64,000 bases of DNA from Diphasiastrum complanatum (Eukaryota > Streptophyta > Lycopodiopsida > Lycopodiales > Lycopodiaceae): the NCBI GenBank assembly GCA_029204225.1, contig CM055103.1:4496276-4560275 (forward strand), in the 5' to 3' direction. Shown piece after piece: positions 10,602 through 24,158 of this stretch (position 1 is the first letter of the stretch; every line of letters starts with the position of its first letter). The position numbers were made by a program, and so were the translations under genes. Below the pieces are notes generated by a model. It made no database searches. It was not told the DNA's origin and saw only the letters and a list, made by a program, of their open reading frames with translations.

Positions 10602-11702
10602 CTAAGGTACGTGAAGAACATTGGTGACATAAATAGAAAGATCATTTTTTAAGGCAATCTTGACTATCCCTTTGCCTTCCACACGTATGGTGCTTGATTC
10701 TCTGAGGTAGATGAACTGATCTCTGCTATAAGCTGCATACTCGGTAAGCCATTCTTTGTGAGAGGTCATGTGTTGGGTAGCACCATTGTCAAGGTACCAG
10801 CTATTGTGGTCTTCTTCACTACTGTTGTAAGCCATTAGCAGGTGTGTATCTAGCTCCTTGAAGTCCTCCGCATTGGAGGAGTCTGGCTACTACTGTTGTT
10901 CCTTCTTTGCCTCGTTGTAGATTCGGATACGACACTCTTTGATATCATGATTGGCTCTCTTGCAATATCTGCAGAAAAGCTTTTTGTGCGATCCACTATT
11001 CTCAGCTTGAGTATGAGGCTTTTGTTGTTGGTGCTGCACTTGATTCTTGCCCTTGGAATAGTCTTTCTTCTTGGTGTATAGGGCCAAGGACTTGTCTTTG
11101 ATGGATAGGCCACTGGTCTTTCTCCGTATCTCTTCTTGAAGTAGATGACCGATTGCCTTTTGAAGAGTGAGGTCGGGTTGTGTGGAGATCATCACCACAA
11201 AGTGCCCATATGACTTTGGAAGAGAAGAAAGCAAGGTCATAACGCCATCATCATCTTGAATAGCCCATCCTACCGCTGATAACTGATCCAATAAATATAT
11301 GAATCTGTTGATGTGAGAAGTGATGGTAGTAGAATCAGACAGGCTAAGAGTAAAGAACTTCCTTCTAAGATGTAATCTTGTGGTTACATCATGAGTCTCA
11401 TATAGACTTGATAACAAATCTAATGCATCCTTAGAGGTTTTGCATGTGGTAACATGAGATATTTGGGAGTCGGCCAGATGGAGTGTGATACATGCTAAGG
11501 CCTTCTGATCTTTGATCTTCCATGCCTTTGCTTGATAATCATGTTCTGGTTTCAGGTCAGAACCTTCTACTACATCCCAGAGATCTCTATCTATCAACAT
11601 CATCCAAAGTTTTAACTTCCAGATGTAGAAGTTAGACCCATTGAACTTGTCAATGACTCTAACCTCGTTGGATGATGACGAAGAGTTACCAATATGAGAC
11701 AT
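10602..11702 (-). pseudogene. Copia B gag and protease
   Basis: ATG at 11700-11702 (MSHIGNSSSSSNEVRVIDKF), 38 bp beyond the primer-binding site. Gag shows FYIWKLKLWMMLIDRDLW, a DLLSSLYETHDVTTRLHLRRKFF block and the zinc knuckle CRYCKRANHDIKEC near 10930-10975. Two consecutive TAG codons (10884-10889) interrupt an otherwise continuous frame into protease (WYLDNGATQHM near 10790; Asn replaces Ser next to the catalytic Asp). Another TAG sits at 10599-10601 before LSKNLLSVSK. All three are one C-to-T step from CAG glutamine. Confidence 0.9.
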
Positions 11703-11752
11703 GTTAACAATACAAATAGAACAAACTTAATCTCTCGGTTTATATGAGCTAC

Positions 11753-11764
11753 GCTCTGATACCA
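11753..11764 (-). other. Copia B primer-binding site
   Basis: The minus strand reads TGGTATCAGAGC, complementary to the 3' end of plant initiator Met-tRNA. It lies 3 bp inside the 5' LTR end at 11768. Confidence 0.93.
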
Positions 11765-11767
11765 ATA

Positions 11768-13231
11768 TGATGGGGCAAAGGAGGATAGAGAACGTGAGCG
11801 GAGAAGAGAGTAAGAATATTTGCGGAATAGCTCTCCCACTACAATGGGCTGCTAGATGCAAAAATAGTCCAATGGAATATTTATGCTAATTATAATCATA
11901 GCTTAAGTGTTCTATTGCACAACAGGATCTTATAAATTAGTTCATACTCACAAAAATAAAAATGAGTACAGTCCACTGAAGAGATTAGAAATGGTTTGTG
12001 TGTGGTATTACTGAAAATGGATTTAATTAGAAGTTTAGTTCCAAAATAGATTGAAAGAGCAGTATGACAGCGCAAGTTCCTCAAGTGTCAAAGCAGTCAT
12101 CGTCTGATCAGAAATTGAAGAGTCGTAGACGTACGTGTTCTGATCAGAATGAGTGAACAAGTGTGATCAAAACAGTAATGAAGTGCATTCAAATCACAAC
12201 AAGCATTCATCTATGTTATACACAAATAGAAAAGCATGTTGCTGCTATATTACACTGAAGCACAACAAAATAGCAGTTACAACTAGAATGACGGCGTAAC
12301 TGGGAGGCTCAAAATCATTCGTCTCATGGATGGAGCATCACGTAGAGTGTGTCCAAATGATCTAATTATATAATTTATCCATATATAAATTATGGTAAAT
12401 ATTTGTCACCTAATTAGGTAAGTCGTTGTACTTGGAAATATTTGGCTTGTGTGAAAACAGTACATGGTATATACGGTCAACGAATCAGGGAATCTTGATG
12501 CAGATGAGGACGTCGCAAATTCTCTCACTTTGCATTTTACGTGAAGTGGCTTTCTCTCACTTCGTATTTTTGGGAAGTGGTGGGAACGTTCCTCGTTGAA
12601 AATAGACGATTGTCGAGATTTTTTTCTCTCTTCGAGATTTTTCGAAAAAACTGACAGTGCCCTTAAAAATCCAAAGGTGTCTTTAAAACAGTTTTTTCAA
12701 AATAGTTGAAAGGAAGAAGCTGAAGGAAAAAAGCTGACACTGTCGAATTTCGAAGAAATGCAAAAAAATCGACACTGTTGAAAATAGTTGAACTGTTGAA
12801 CTATGTTGAAGTGTTGCATTTCGGGAAAGCCGACACTGTCACATTTCGAAAAGCTGACACTGTTAAAAACATAGTTTATTTCTACAGACTGTAGCAACAC
12901 TTAGTGTATTTTTGCAGACTGTTGCGACACTTAGTGTATTTCTGCAGAGTGCCAAGTCTTCAATGATCTTCAAATAATTGAACTTAACATTTGAACATGA
13001 AATATGATAGGATTGTTACCCTGATGGAGATCAACCGGAAGCCCGTTGTAGACGTTCTTCAAATAATCTGGTTGTCTAAGTTATGATTCCTACAGGTATC
13101 AGATGATCAGACGTAGAACCAAAGTTGGTTTCACCTGACCCTAGATCAACGATCAATAAACATGCAGGAAGAATCTTGAAATAGAAATTAGTCATTCACC
13201 AAGGAGACAATTGTGGGCTTAATTTCCAACA
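11768..13231 (-). repeat. 5' LTR of copia B
   Basis: 1464 bp; on the minus strand it starts TGTTGGAAATTAAGCCC at 13231 and ends CCCCATCA at 11768, three bases from the primer-binding site. It is colinear with 6709-8273, including the region rich in CGACACTG and CATTTCG repeats (12500-12950). About 100 bp shorter than the other LTR because of indels in that repeat-rich part. Confidence 0.92.
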
Positions 13232-13240
13232 CTGATACCA

Positions 13241-13926
13241 TGTTAAAAGTACAGTGTTTAGGATCCTAAATGGATCTATAGATCCTCAAGAATGATTGGG
13301 TACTTGGTTAATCAATCTATTGCAAAACTAACACTCGAATCTTGATCTAGATTGGCAATTTAGATCTATACAAACAAGAACAATCAATTATTGATCAAAA
13401 AACTTTAGAACGACCTCACACGTGTGCAGCATAGTTTGTAGTATGGCCTACTAACGGAGAATCAACTTCACTAAGCTTAGATTGCATTTATACAAAAAAA
13501 AATCCAACACAAATGGTGTAAAGGCTCCAAATTGTCAACTGCTCCAAAATCATGATCTCTCTCACATTGAATGAATGATTTGCAAGTACAAAGATGATCC
13601 TATCCTTGGCTGACTGAGCAGGTACAACACATGTTTAGGTACAAAAAATTTATTAGGTTGACTTACTCAAGTCAATATGACCTAACCATTAGCTATACCA
13701 TCTATGGTAGTTAGATCAACACCAACTTCCTTGATTTTTGGAGGTAGCTCCTAAATTTTAAAAAACTTGATCAAAATTCCTATCTAACTCCTATGATTAG
13801 GATCTAACTTAGCTAGGCCTATTATTCACACGCGTGAATAGCCTCCACACATGTGGGACCCACCTATGTACAATTTTACAAGGTTTTTAATCAAGCTATA
13901 ATTTGCCAATTTTGACAACTTTAACA
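13241..13926 (-). repeat. 5' LTR of copia H
   Basis: On the plus strand it opens TGTTAA (13241) and closes TTAACA (13926), a perfect 6-bp terminal inverted repeat of TG...CA type; 686 bp. It is followed on the minus strand by TGGTATCAG, which continues across copia B at 6708. Palindromic CACACGTGTG occurs at 13417-13426, with relatives near 13830 and 13848. The matching 3' LTR was not found, so H is truncated. Confidence 0.75.
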
Positions 13927-15411
13927 TATATCAAATTATGTCTTAATGTCATGAGATGCTATTGAGAGACACCTATATAATGAATGAGCTCATAGATCTC
14001 AATTGGAATAATATTATGATATAATTAATGCCTTTTGATATGGATGTAAACAATTCAAACTGAAACAAAACAGTAAAACAATTTTGCATTATTTTCTTTT
14101 ACTAAAGATAAAACACCTCACCAAAAAGGTTGCATGTTGCACTTGTATATTGATAAACAATCTGATAATGCAAGTACAATCTTATTACATATTGCATAAG
14201 ATTAATATCTATGCTTTGACCTCATGACAATATAATTCGTAGGAAAAATGGATCTTGCTAACTGATAGTTCCTTTTTTTTCTTTTATATTTAAAACTTGA
14301 TTATAATTATATGCACGTACAAATGAGTATAAATCCATATAACTAATATCAATTCAATTTTAAAATCTCTGTGATAATAGTTTTTGATAGTTACATACGA
14401 AATTTAAAAATATAATGATATAAGAATTGTGCAAAATAAAAAAATAAAAAAAATTTCAAATAGCCTAAGCAAGTTCCATCATAAAAGTTACATTTGATGT
14501 AAGCATAAGAAAATTTGGCCTATCTTGAAGTTTGTGTAAGAAACATCTGGAGTGTCAAATTCTCTACAAGAAAACATTTGATTTTATCATCAATTCAATG
14601 CATCTGCATTTATATCTCTAGTTCTTTATTGCATTAGATAAAATGGTTATTATCTATACATAGTAGTAATTATAATTTAAGAATCTTTTTTGGTATTATA
14701 GATCATAAACACATTATATGTGTTTGACTAGCATATGCTATCAATTGTAATAGTGAAGTAAAATTTGAGCTATTTTACATTTGAATATTTTAATGAATTT
14801 TAGAGAATAACAAATTGTTATTACTTTTTTTTATTATAGGTGGGAGCCAACCAAGGAAGACTTCTTTACTTACTTTCCTATACCTAGTACAAAGAATGGA
14901 TTACCTATTGTTGTGAGAAATTTGAAGTGAATACATAATAGGGAAGGAGAGACATCAAAAAAATTTACTCAAATATTTAAGACTATATATCTACATATAT
15001 TATATATATACATATGTGCAAATATAAGTCTAACTATGTCACAATTTTCATTTTTTGGCAAAACACGACCAAATATTATTCCATTATAGACAAATATATG
15101 TTGTATATCAGAAGAGATGTGAATCCAATAGGGGTGTCATCCCTAGTTGTTGCAAGTAAAATCATTGTGGTGATGTCTAGTTGTATCGAAGAGTCTTTAG
15201 AAAATGAGGCATTGTCTAAAGGCATACACCACATATAGAGACATTTAACTATGAAAGAAATAAAGATTTAGAATTATCTTGTTTGATAACTACCTATATT
15301 GAGAACTTAGAGACATCAATAAAATGATTTTTGGGTTCTTACTCTTTTAAGATTTTTTAAATGTATAGTCTAATAAATGCTCAAATTCATAGAGGGCATC
15401 AAAAGTTAAGA

Positions 15412-15487
<76 letters not shown>

Positions 15488-17964
15488 TTATTTACCATTT
15501 GTGTATTTAATCTATTGGATGATTGACAACAATTACCATTTGTACTCCATGAGAAATATGATTGCACAATTATAGCAAATAAGTGTTAGTCTAACATACA
15601 CATGGATTGCAATCCTTGATCTTATTGTTTCAACTGTTTCTTTTTATTAGATTGTGCTACAGTGCTACTTAGAATCTACACTTCCTTCTTACATTTTCAC
15701 ATCTTATTTTAGGCCTCTATAAATCAAACAATGTTTGTGTTGTGATGTTCACATTTTTCATTTTACATGCTAGTTTCTTCCACTAATAACGAACCAAAAA
15801 CTCTTGCAAAGATTAGGCCCATCCTTATTTGTCCCAAACTAATGATAAAGATAACTAGGCATTGAGTCAAGTAATACCTATGTAGCTTAGGATTGATAGT
15901 TGGTAAACTAATGCATTACAATGTGGGCTTTGATATTGTGCCTCTCATTATAACTCATGACATTTAGTTTGAAAAATAAGTTTACGCACACTTCAAACCT
16001 CTTTGGATGTTTCAAACGCTTTTACCTAGATTTGACCATTTTTTGTGCACAATTGAATGTTATTTTCCCCTTCTCTCATGTACTTAATGATAAGTGTGTC
16101 TAGTCTTGCAAAGTATGCACTTTATGTAATCCAAAAATATTCTCTATTGTAGATTCATTAGTGAGTGTACACATTTTGATTCACTTCACAATTATTTTCT
16201 ACTGAGGTACATTTTAGTTCTTGTATTTAGAGTCTAATAAGTAGACCTATCTCTATTGTAAATGCAACCCTTTCATCCATTTTGGTTCACCATAATAATA
16301 TTTTGAAATAGCATAGCATTAAAGATTTGGAAATAAAAAATTCCTTGTTGACTCTTGTCTTCTCCCTCTTCATGTTATGGGCCTTATTGGATAAAATAGC
16401 TGAAACATGACTTTTGATAACATATACAAATCTCATAAAAAGAGAGAGTCGCTAAAATTTACCTATTCTCATTTCTACCATACTAACAACAATCACTCTA
16501 TATATACTACATGAATATTTTCAGTCACACACATTAGAATCCTTGGTCCTAATGTTTACAAATGTTCATGACTTTAATGACTTGGATCAATCCAAGAAAA
16601 CTGTTTAGTTTTGTGCCATTGCACAACTACCATATACTAGCTACACGTTTTTATTGATTGCTTTTTTAGAGATATTTTCAACCTACTTGGACAACAACAA
16701 CATGCCATAGCAAGAGTATCTTTCCATGAACTTTATCATGTATGGATCAAGACATGCAATTTGTAAGGTCGCCCTTTGTGAGTCTTTATGATTTACAAAA
16801 TGTGACATTATAACCAACATAAACTTTTTTCCTTTGAGATAAAAAACTAAACAATACTTCAAACTTAATTTGAAAGCCAATGTATCAAAAGCCCATTTAA
16901 AGCATATTCCATGAAACTCAATTTTTTTCAAACTTCTGTTAAAAACTTCATTTCAAAATCAATATTATCATAGCTCATTTGAAATTCAGTCATAGAGCAT
17001 GGTTTAAAAGCTTCAAAACTCTTAAAGGTTTTTATTTGAAAGTAACAAAGGAATTAAAATATCAAATTTGAACTTTGTAGGCCAAAACTATGTAAAATGA
17101 GGCTCTGAGCCTAGTACAAAGCTCAAGAACTGGTTAGCTAAAGATCTTAGTTTTTCATATCATTTCTTCCTACTTCACCATTTTTCTATTGAACTAGATG
17201 ACCCCCTATATTCTTATGATTAGAATTGGTTAGATCTGTAGGATTTTTTTTAAGACAACAAACCTAATCTACCTTGTTAGGATGTGCAAACATATTCTAA
17301 CAACAAGACTAGTTTGGTATTTGTAATCCATAAATCACCTCTTGTTTTCTCATCTGCAGAAGAATTCTTACTCCTTGTGATGAATCCAAATATGGAGTAG
17401 ATTTTTTATTGAACATATGAAGTTGGATTTTTGTTCCTATTGCAAGATCAATAAGAGCCCATTGTTTTTCTCACCTTGAACTATTAATCAGAATGAAGGG
17501 GCCTAATATATATAAGTAATCCACAAAATCCTTGGATAGCTCAAAACCCAATTTGACTAGAAAGAGATCAATAAAGACAACATGCACAAGCCCATTTGGT
17601 TTTCTAGAATCTAGAAATAATAAGCCACGGGAGGAGATTTTATTCATAGTAAGTAAAAATCTTTATAAAACTAACATTTATATACGGGAACACCTTTATT
17701 GTTCTCCCAATTCATCTCTTACCTGTAGACTTGACTTCCTTTGAAGATTATATGATAATTCACTCAAACATTAGCCCTTTCATCCCCATTGACATAAAAG
17801 ACTCTTTGAATTGGACTTGCAACATCGTAGATATTTATAACAAAGTTCCTTACAAAATACTCTATGTAATTAAACATCCAATGGCGATTTCTTTCTTTTT
17901 TGTTGGCTTAATGCTAAATGGGAGATGTATGAGAGGCTCACTAGGTGGAATAACAAGGGCTACT
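13927..17964. other. AT-rich region, no recognisable gene
   Basis: Four kilobases of AT-rich sequence. Short open frames (for example 15014-15238, 16683-16931, 17532-17967) show no motif, no homologous pattern and no codon bias I can recognise. The only clear structure is the (TG)n tract. It could be old, unrecognisable transposon sequence or intergenic DNA. Confidence 0.6.
15413..15486. repeat. (TG)n microsatellite
   Basis: 37 uninterrupted TG dinucleotides. It is the only long TG tract in the window; the other long tracts are GA/CT or TA. Confidence 0.98.
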
Positions 17965-17967
17965 TAA

Positions 17968-18114
17968 GGAGTGCACTCCATGTGCACCTGCACTCCTGGC
18001 CCCACTCCATCCTATGGTGATGGATGGGGCTAAGGGAAAAACAAGAGATATCTTCCCTTGGATGGAGTGGGGCCTGTGCAGCAAAGGCATTGTAGGTGCA
18101 CCTATGGTGCACTC
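17968..18114. mobile_element. Inverted-repeat MITE, possibly Harbinger-like
   Basis: 147 bp with terminal inverted repeats: GGAGTGCACTCCATGTGCACCT at the left pairs imperfectly with the reverse complement of AGGTGCACCTATGGTGCACTC at the right. A further inner match is GGCCCCACTCCATCC against GGATGGAGTGGGGCC. Both sides are flanked by TAA (17965-17967 and 18115-18117), the size and sequence of a PIF/Harbinger target duplication. No coding capacity. The family assignment is inferred from the 3-bp TWA-type duplication only. Confidence 0.65.
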
Positions 18115-18117
18115 TAA

Positions 18118-19817
<1,700 letters not shown>

Positions 19818-21261
19818 TCACATTCTACGTTGTCTTTTTCTGGTAGCTGGCTTTCTGTGAAAGATTGCCTTTGCTTGGGCTTCGTTCTTTGCATTGACAA
19901 TTGGCATTCCTTTGGTAGCGAGGAAGTAATTGTTCCTCTGCATATAATCTTCTTGAAATGATAAGTTGGGATAACCCCCCATTCCTTGATTGCCCAATGG
20001 TTCAAGCTGGTTATCAATGAGTGTATTGTTCACAAGGTGAGCATACCAACTATTCTCAGTCAGGATTTCAAACATCTTAGAAGAATGAACAGTTAGTGAT
20101 AGGGCTGCATATGAGTATTTAGAAATTTTTTCTCTTATGTACAAATGTTGGATGGATAAGAGTGCATAGAAAATGAGAGAAGCAATATTTACATGGTTGT
20201 ATGTATAATATGGTTTGGTTGTTAGATTAGTGGATCAAAGTAAATTGTTTGCTTTTACTTCTTCCAAATATCGAGAATAGTTAGTTTTCCAATCTGTGTA
20301 GATTGCCCACAGGTTAGGGAAAAGAAGTTGACTTGAAAATATGGGAGAGATGGGTGTGGGACTAGGAACAATTTTTTTCACATCAAAAATATTTATTATT
20401 TCTAGCTTATTCGCATACTTGGAATGTAGTTAGTCTGCACATTGCACTTTTTTTGAACAATGGCTAAGGGCAAGACACCTTTTTGGTGCGTTGTTAGTTT
20501 GGTCCAAAAACTGTTTAGATTTGCGAAAGTCCAAGGACTTCCCCATTGCTCTTTGGTGTAACCAAAATGTTTCGGTAAAAAGAGATAATCCATTCTCCAT
20601 TGGAGTTCTGGACTATAGAAGGGAGGTAAAAAACTTGTTAGTTCTTGTTGGAATGTTTGAAATTCTGACTTTCGCAGTGAGTAAACTACCTTGTTTTTTC
20701 TCTTGACACTACCGCCTGGTATAACTTCGCTTTGCTATGGTAATACTACAACTAGTAATGGTACTTCTTCTATAGCTTCAGCAGTTGATTTGGGCTTTCC
20801 AGTGACATCTGCATCGGTCTGCACTGATTGGTCTTTCTACAATTGCTTAAAAACTGCATCAGCTTGGGTGGCCTTTTCCGTTGTATCAGCAGCTGGTGCA
20901 TCCGTCTGCATTCATTGATCTTGGTGCTAGGACGATTCTTCTTTAGAAGTCTGGATCTAGCTTGAATTGTACTTTGCCTCTTCCAGCTCGCCTTTCAACT
21001 TCTCATACTCTGCCATCTATGGTTGTAAATACTACAGCTGGAAGGTCTGAATAATCTTCTCTTGAATTTTCTTCCATGCCATTGGATCAATCATGTATCT
21101 CCCATGGGAAACACAGGCTCCAAGCGTGACTTCAGAGCTGATTCAAGATGGCTTCCTCAGTCTGTGTCTTGTATATTAGATTCCCTTGCTTCAGCATCTC
21201 TGTGGAACTCTACAATTGAAGAACAGAATCTTGCAGCTGCTTCTAGCTAGCTTCAGTGTCC
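19818..21261 (-). pseudogene. Gypsy downstream ORF3, C-terminal part
   Basis: Continuation, beyond inserted copia C, of the ORF at 26669-27292; removing copia C and one TSD copy restores the frame exactly. Residues include a coiled-coil-like LQDSVLQL...STEMLK, then VSHGRYMIDPMAWKKIQEK near 21100 and a Gln/Asp/Ala-rich linker (QTDA repeated). A well-formed domain follows at 20402-20680: EFQTFQQELTSFLPPFYSPE and HFGYTKEQWGSPWTFANL. After a frame change near 20400 come residues ending in basic RKPATRKRQRRM at 19818. I do not recognise the domain. The position after integrase is where envelope-like or accessory ORFs lie in some plant gypsy lineages. Several stops are Gln-to-TAG changes. Confidence 0.6.
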
Positions 21262-21265
21262 TTCA
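21261..21265. other. Target-site duplication of copia C, left
   Basis: CTTCA immediately before the LTR start TGTGAAAAATG; the same five bases occur at 26669-26673 after the right LTR. Confidence 0.9.
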
Positions 21266-22075
21266 TGTGAAAAATGCAAAAATAAGCTTGGTAGAGGCCA
21301 AAAATCTTGTATATAGGATAGACACACATGTGTGGAGACTGTTCCCATGTGTGAAACTAGTGTACTTTTCATGTACCATAATCATATATGTTGTACATAT
21401 GTTTTAATTCAAGTTCTAGTGGCTAAAATGGCCAAAAACTAATTTTCTAGAGATATGACACATGGCACCAATCTAATGATTGCATGAGCCAAATATTTTG
21501 AATAGGTGTCACATCCCATGTGTAGAGGACAGCTCACACGTGTGGAAATAGCTGAAGTAGGCGAGTTTTTGCTTCTAGAAGATCTCCATATAGTAGGAAA
21601 ATAGACCCAAAATGCCCAAAATGGAAAGTTTTGATCCAAGTGTCAAATTGCATGATGGTGACAAGGCATCCTCACACGTGTGAAATTTGATGCATGATCA
21701 GTACCTCGAGCTCCAAAAATGTATATATAGAGGCTTATTTGGCCATTATCAATGTGAGACACCAATGTTGGTTTTGGAAGCAATTTTGAGTGATTCTCTC
21801 CATTTGTCTACATTTGTTTTGATTGTTTTGAGGTGCTATCAATGCGTACTTGATTTTCAGGTTGGAGTCCGTACTCAGACAAGGTTTCACATGTGGGAAA
21901 CCAAAAAGTACACCTACCTTTAATTAATGATTGTTCTTGTTAGGATTTTGTGTCTAGAATTGATCTAGATTGATCTTAATCTCAAGTAGATTGATAGATC
22001 AAGTAATTTGACAACCAATCCCTCTTGAGGATCAGATTAGGATCCACTCTTGGTCCTTTTTGTACTTTTTTCACA
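21266..22075 (+). repeat. 5' LTR of copia C
   Basis: 810 bp, opening TGTGAAAAA and closing TTTTTTCACA, a 9-10 bp terminal inverted repeat. CACACGTGTG palindromes occur at 21535-21544 and 21673-21682, with variants at about 21328 and 21344. A TATATATAGAGG box at about 21721-21732 is a plausible promoter; it is conserved in the 3' LTR. The LTR end is adjacent to the primer-binding site. Confidence 0.92.
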
Positions 22076-22087
22076 TGGTATTAGAGC
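22076..22087 (+). other. Copia C primer-binding site
   Basis: TGGTATTAGAGC directly abuts the LTR end; one base differs from the TGGTATCAGAGC of copia B (C-to-T). Confidence 0.9.
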
Positions 22088-23027
22088 CTAGTGCAAGAGG
22101 TTTTGTTGAAATTGATAGGGTTAATCCAAATCAAAGCCAAAATTAGTAGTTTTTTTGGAAACTAGTCAAATTTTGTGTAGCGAGTTGGATTTGATAGCTA
22201 TCCTCAAAAGTTTTGGTCCAGATCTTGATGTGGGCTGTAGGAACCCTTTTCACACGTGTGAGGCCGTACAGTTCTGGTTTTGACTGAGAAATTTCAAAAA
22301 TTTGTACAATTTGACTCACATACCCAATTTGAGTGATTTTTGGTGCAAAATCAAGCATTTTCTATAGTGAATCTAATTCCTTGATTAGTTCTTGGATTAG
22401 ATCAGTCAAAAAATTAAAACTCCTAGTATTGAAAAATTTCAAAGTGTGCTTGTTAGTGAGGAGAGTAGAATGCTTCATATCAAAAGTAGGATGACTTCCT
22501 TATCTTTGAATGATGGTGATGAAAAAGCTAACTTTTCTTTGAAAGGCAAGAAGAAGATGTTTCCATCCAAAAAGACTCAAGATATGGAGATGGAGAACAA
22601 AGATGCAGCATCAAGTTCCAAAGTCAAGAGCAAGAAGGACAAGAAAAAACTAAAGTGTTTCTTTTGTGGAAAAAAGAGGCATTTTGCATCTTAGTGCTAC
22701 AAGAAGAAGAATGTCCAAGAGAAGGACAATCAAGGCAATCTTGTGCTTGAGGAGGAGGAGGAAGGCAATCTATCTTTGATGGTATCCTCACCACAAACAT
22801 CTAATCATGACACTTGGTGGATTGATAGTGGGGCAAGCTCTCACATGACTCACCAAAAAGACTACTTTTCTAATCTACTTTCTTAAAATAGTTCTAAGAG
22901 ATTTATCTTCACTGCAAGTGATCAAGAATGTGAGATTGTAGGTGTTGGATCCATTCCTTTATGTCTAGGATCATCTAAAAAAGTAGATCTAAACAATGTT
23001 CTTTATGTACCTTCAATTACAAAGAAC
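22088..23027 (+). pseudogene. Copia C gag remnant and protease
   Basis: After a leader containing CACACGTGTG (22251-22260) only the C-terminal part of gag is left, from about 22445: LVSEESRMLHIKSRM and a Lys-rich stretch to a zinc knuckle reading CFFCGKKRHFAS.C near 22658-22696 (Gly-His changed to Arg-His, a TAG before the last Cys). Protease follows with WWIDSGASSHM near 22825 and CLGSSKKVDLNNVLYVP. The N-terminal half of gag, including the capsid-like region, is deleted. The frame otherwise runs on into integrase. Confidence 0.85.
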
Positions 23028-24158
23028 TTGTTGAGTGTAGGAAAACTTATGGATAGTGGATTAGATGTACATTTCAAGCATGGAGCATGTTCTATCTTGA
23101 AAGATGAAAAATGTATTGCTAGTGGTTTCAAGCAAGGGAGATTATTCAAATTGGATGCTAATGTGATGGTTGGAAGTGTGAACATGGCAAGGGAGGAGCT
23201 CACGCAAGTGGAATTATGGCAGAAAAGGTTAGGCCATCCTAACTACAAAGCTATGGAGACCATGGTGACAAAGGAGCTAGCAAGAGGACTTCCCAAAACC
23301 ATATCCAAGTGTGGCAAGCTTTGTGAAGCTTGTGGACTCTCCAAATCTCATAAGCTTCCTTTCAAGAGATCTTTGATAAGATCTAACTCTCCTCTTAGCC
23401 TTATACACTTGGATGTTCATTCATTTTCACATGAATCAAATGGTGAAGCTCTAATGTATGTCACTTTTATTGATGATAAATCAAGATACTCTTGGGTTTA
23501 TCTCTTGTCTAAGAAAAGTGAAGTTTTTGAGTCCTTTGTAAAGTTCAAAACTCTTGTGGAAAAACAACTTAATACTAGCGTGAAAGTATTAAGAAGTGAT
23601 AATGGAGGGGAGTACATCTCCAATAGGATGAAAGAGTTTTGTGAAACTAACGGCATAAAGAGAGAGTTTACTTGTACATATACTCTACAACAAAATGGAG
23701 TAGCTGAAAGAAAGAGAAAGAATAGGACACTATGTGAGTGTGCTAATACTCCACAACAAAATGGAGTAGCTGAAAGAAAGAGAAAGAATAGGACACTATG
23801 TGAGTGTGCTAAAGCTATGAGATTAGATGCATCTCTTCCTATTTCATTTTGGGGAGAAGCTATTTTATGTGCAAACTTTCTTTGTAATAGAATGACTAAT
23901 AGTGCCATTAAAGGACTTACACCTTATGAAGTATTGTTTGGCAAAAAGCCAAATCTTAGTGATTTGAAAGTTTTTGGATGTACTTGTTATGTACATATTC
24001 CTTTAGAAACAAGGAAAAAGGAAGATGCCACTTCTTTCAAAGGCATCTTTGTTGGTTATAGTGAAAGTAAGAAAGTTTATAGGATATATGATCCTATTAC
24101 CAAAAAGGTAGTAGAGATGTACTTTTTGATGAATCTCTCCAAGCCAAAGGAAAGGTGA
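23028..24158 (+). pseudogene. Copia C integrase with in-frame duplication
   Basis: A 376-codon open frame. LWQKRLGHPNY and CEACGLSKSHKLPF form the zinc-binding region. LIHLDVHSF, VTFIDDKSRYSWV and LRSDNGGEYI carry the aspartates, and QQNGVAERK the catalytic glutamate. FWGEAILCANFL, TPYEVLFGKKPNLSDLKVFGC and FKGIFVGYSESKKVYRIYDP form the C-terminal part. A perfectly in-frame 66-bp tandem duplication (23681-23812) doubles the glutamate-bearing segment. The ORF is otherwise intact, ending with a frame shift at about 24115-24158 into the RT linker. Confidence 0.93.

Larger units (their letters stand above)
6709..13231 (-). mobile_element. Copia element B with both LTRs, nested in copia H
   Basis: A full-span copia on the minus strand: 5' LTR 11768-13231, primer-binding site 11753-11764, gag-pol 8283-11702, polypurine tract just right of 8273, 3' LTR 6709-8273. 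Flanks are TTGAT (6704-6708) and CTGAT (13232-13236), a 5-bp target-site duplication with one change. The insertion point is inside the primer-binding site of element H. The LTRs differ by many substitutions and some indels (1464 against 1565 bp), so it is not recent. RT has lost its catalytic part, so it is defective. Confidence 0.9.

Noticed and set aside
15014-15238. 74-codon ORF in the AT-rich region
   Set aside because: No recognisable motif, no neighbours, composition as in the flanks.
15413-15486. (TG)n tract as a CRISPR-like or regulatory array
   Set aside because: A plain dinucleotide microsatellite with no spacers; CRISPR arrays are not expected in plant nuclear DNA.
21687-21923. 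78-codon ORF with a near copy at 26280-26561
   Set aside because: The two copies are parts of the two LTRs of copia C, including the TATA-like region; conservation is due to LTR identity, not coding.
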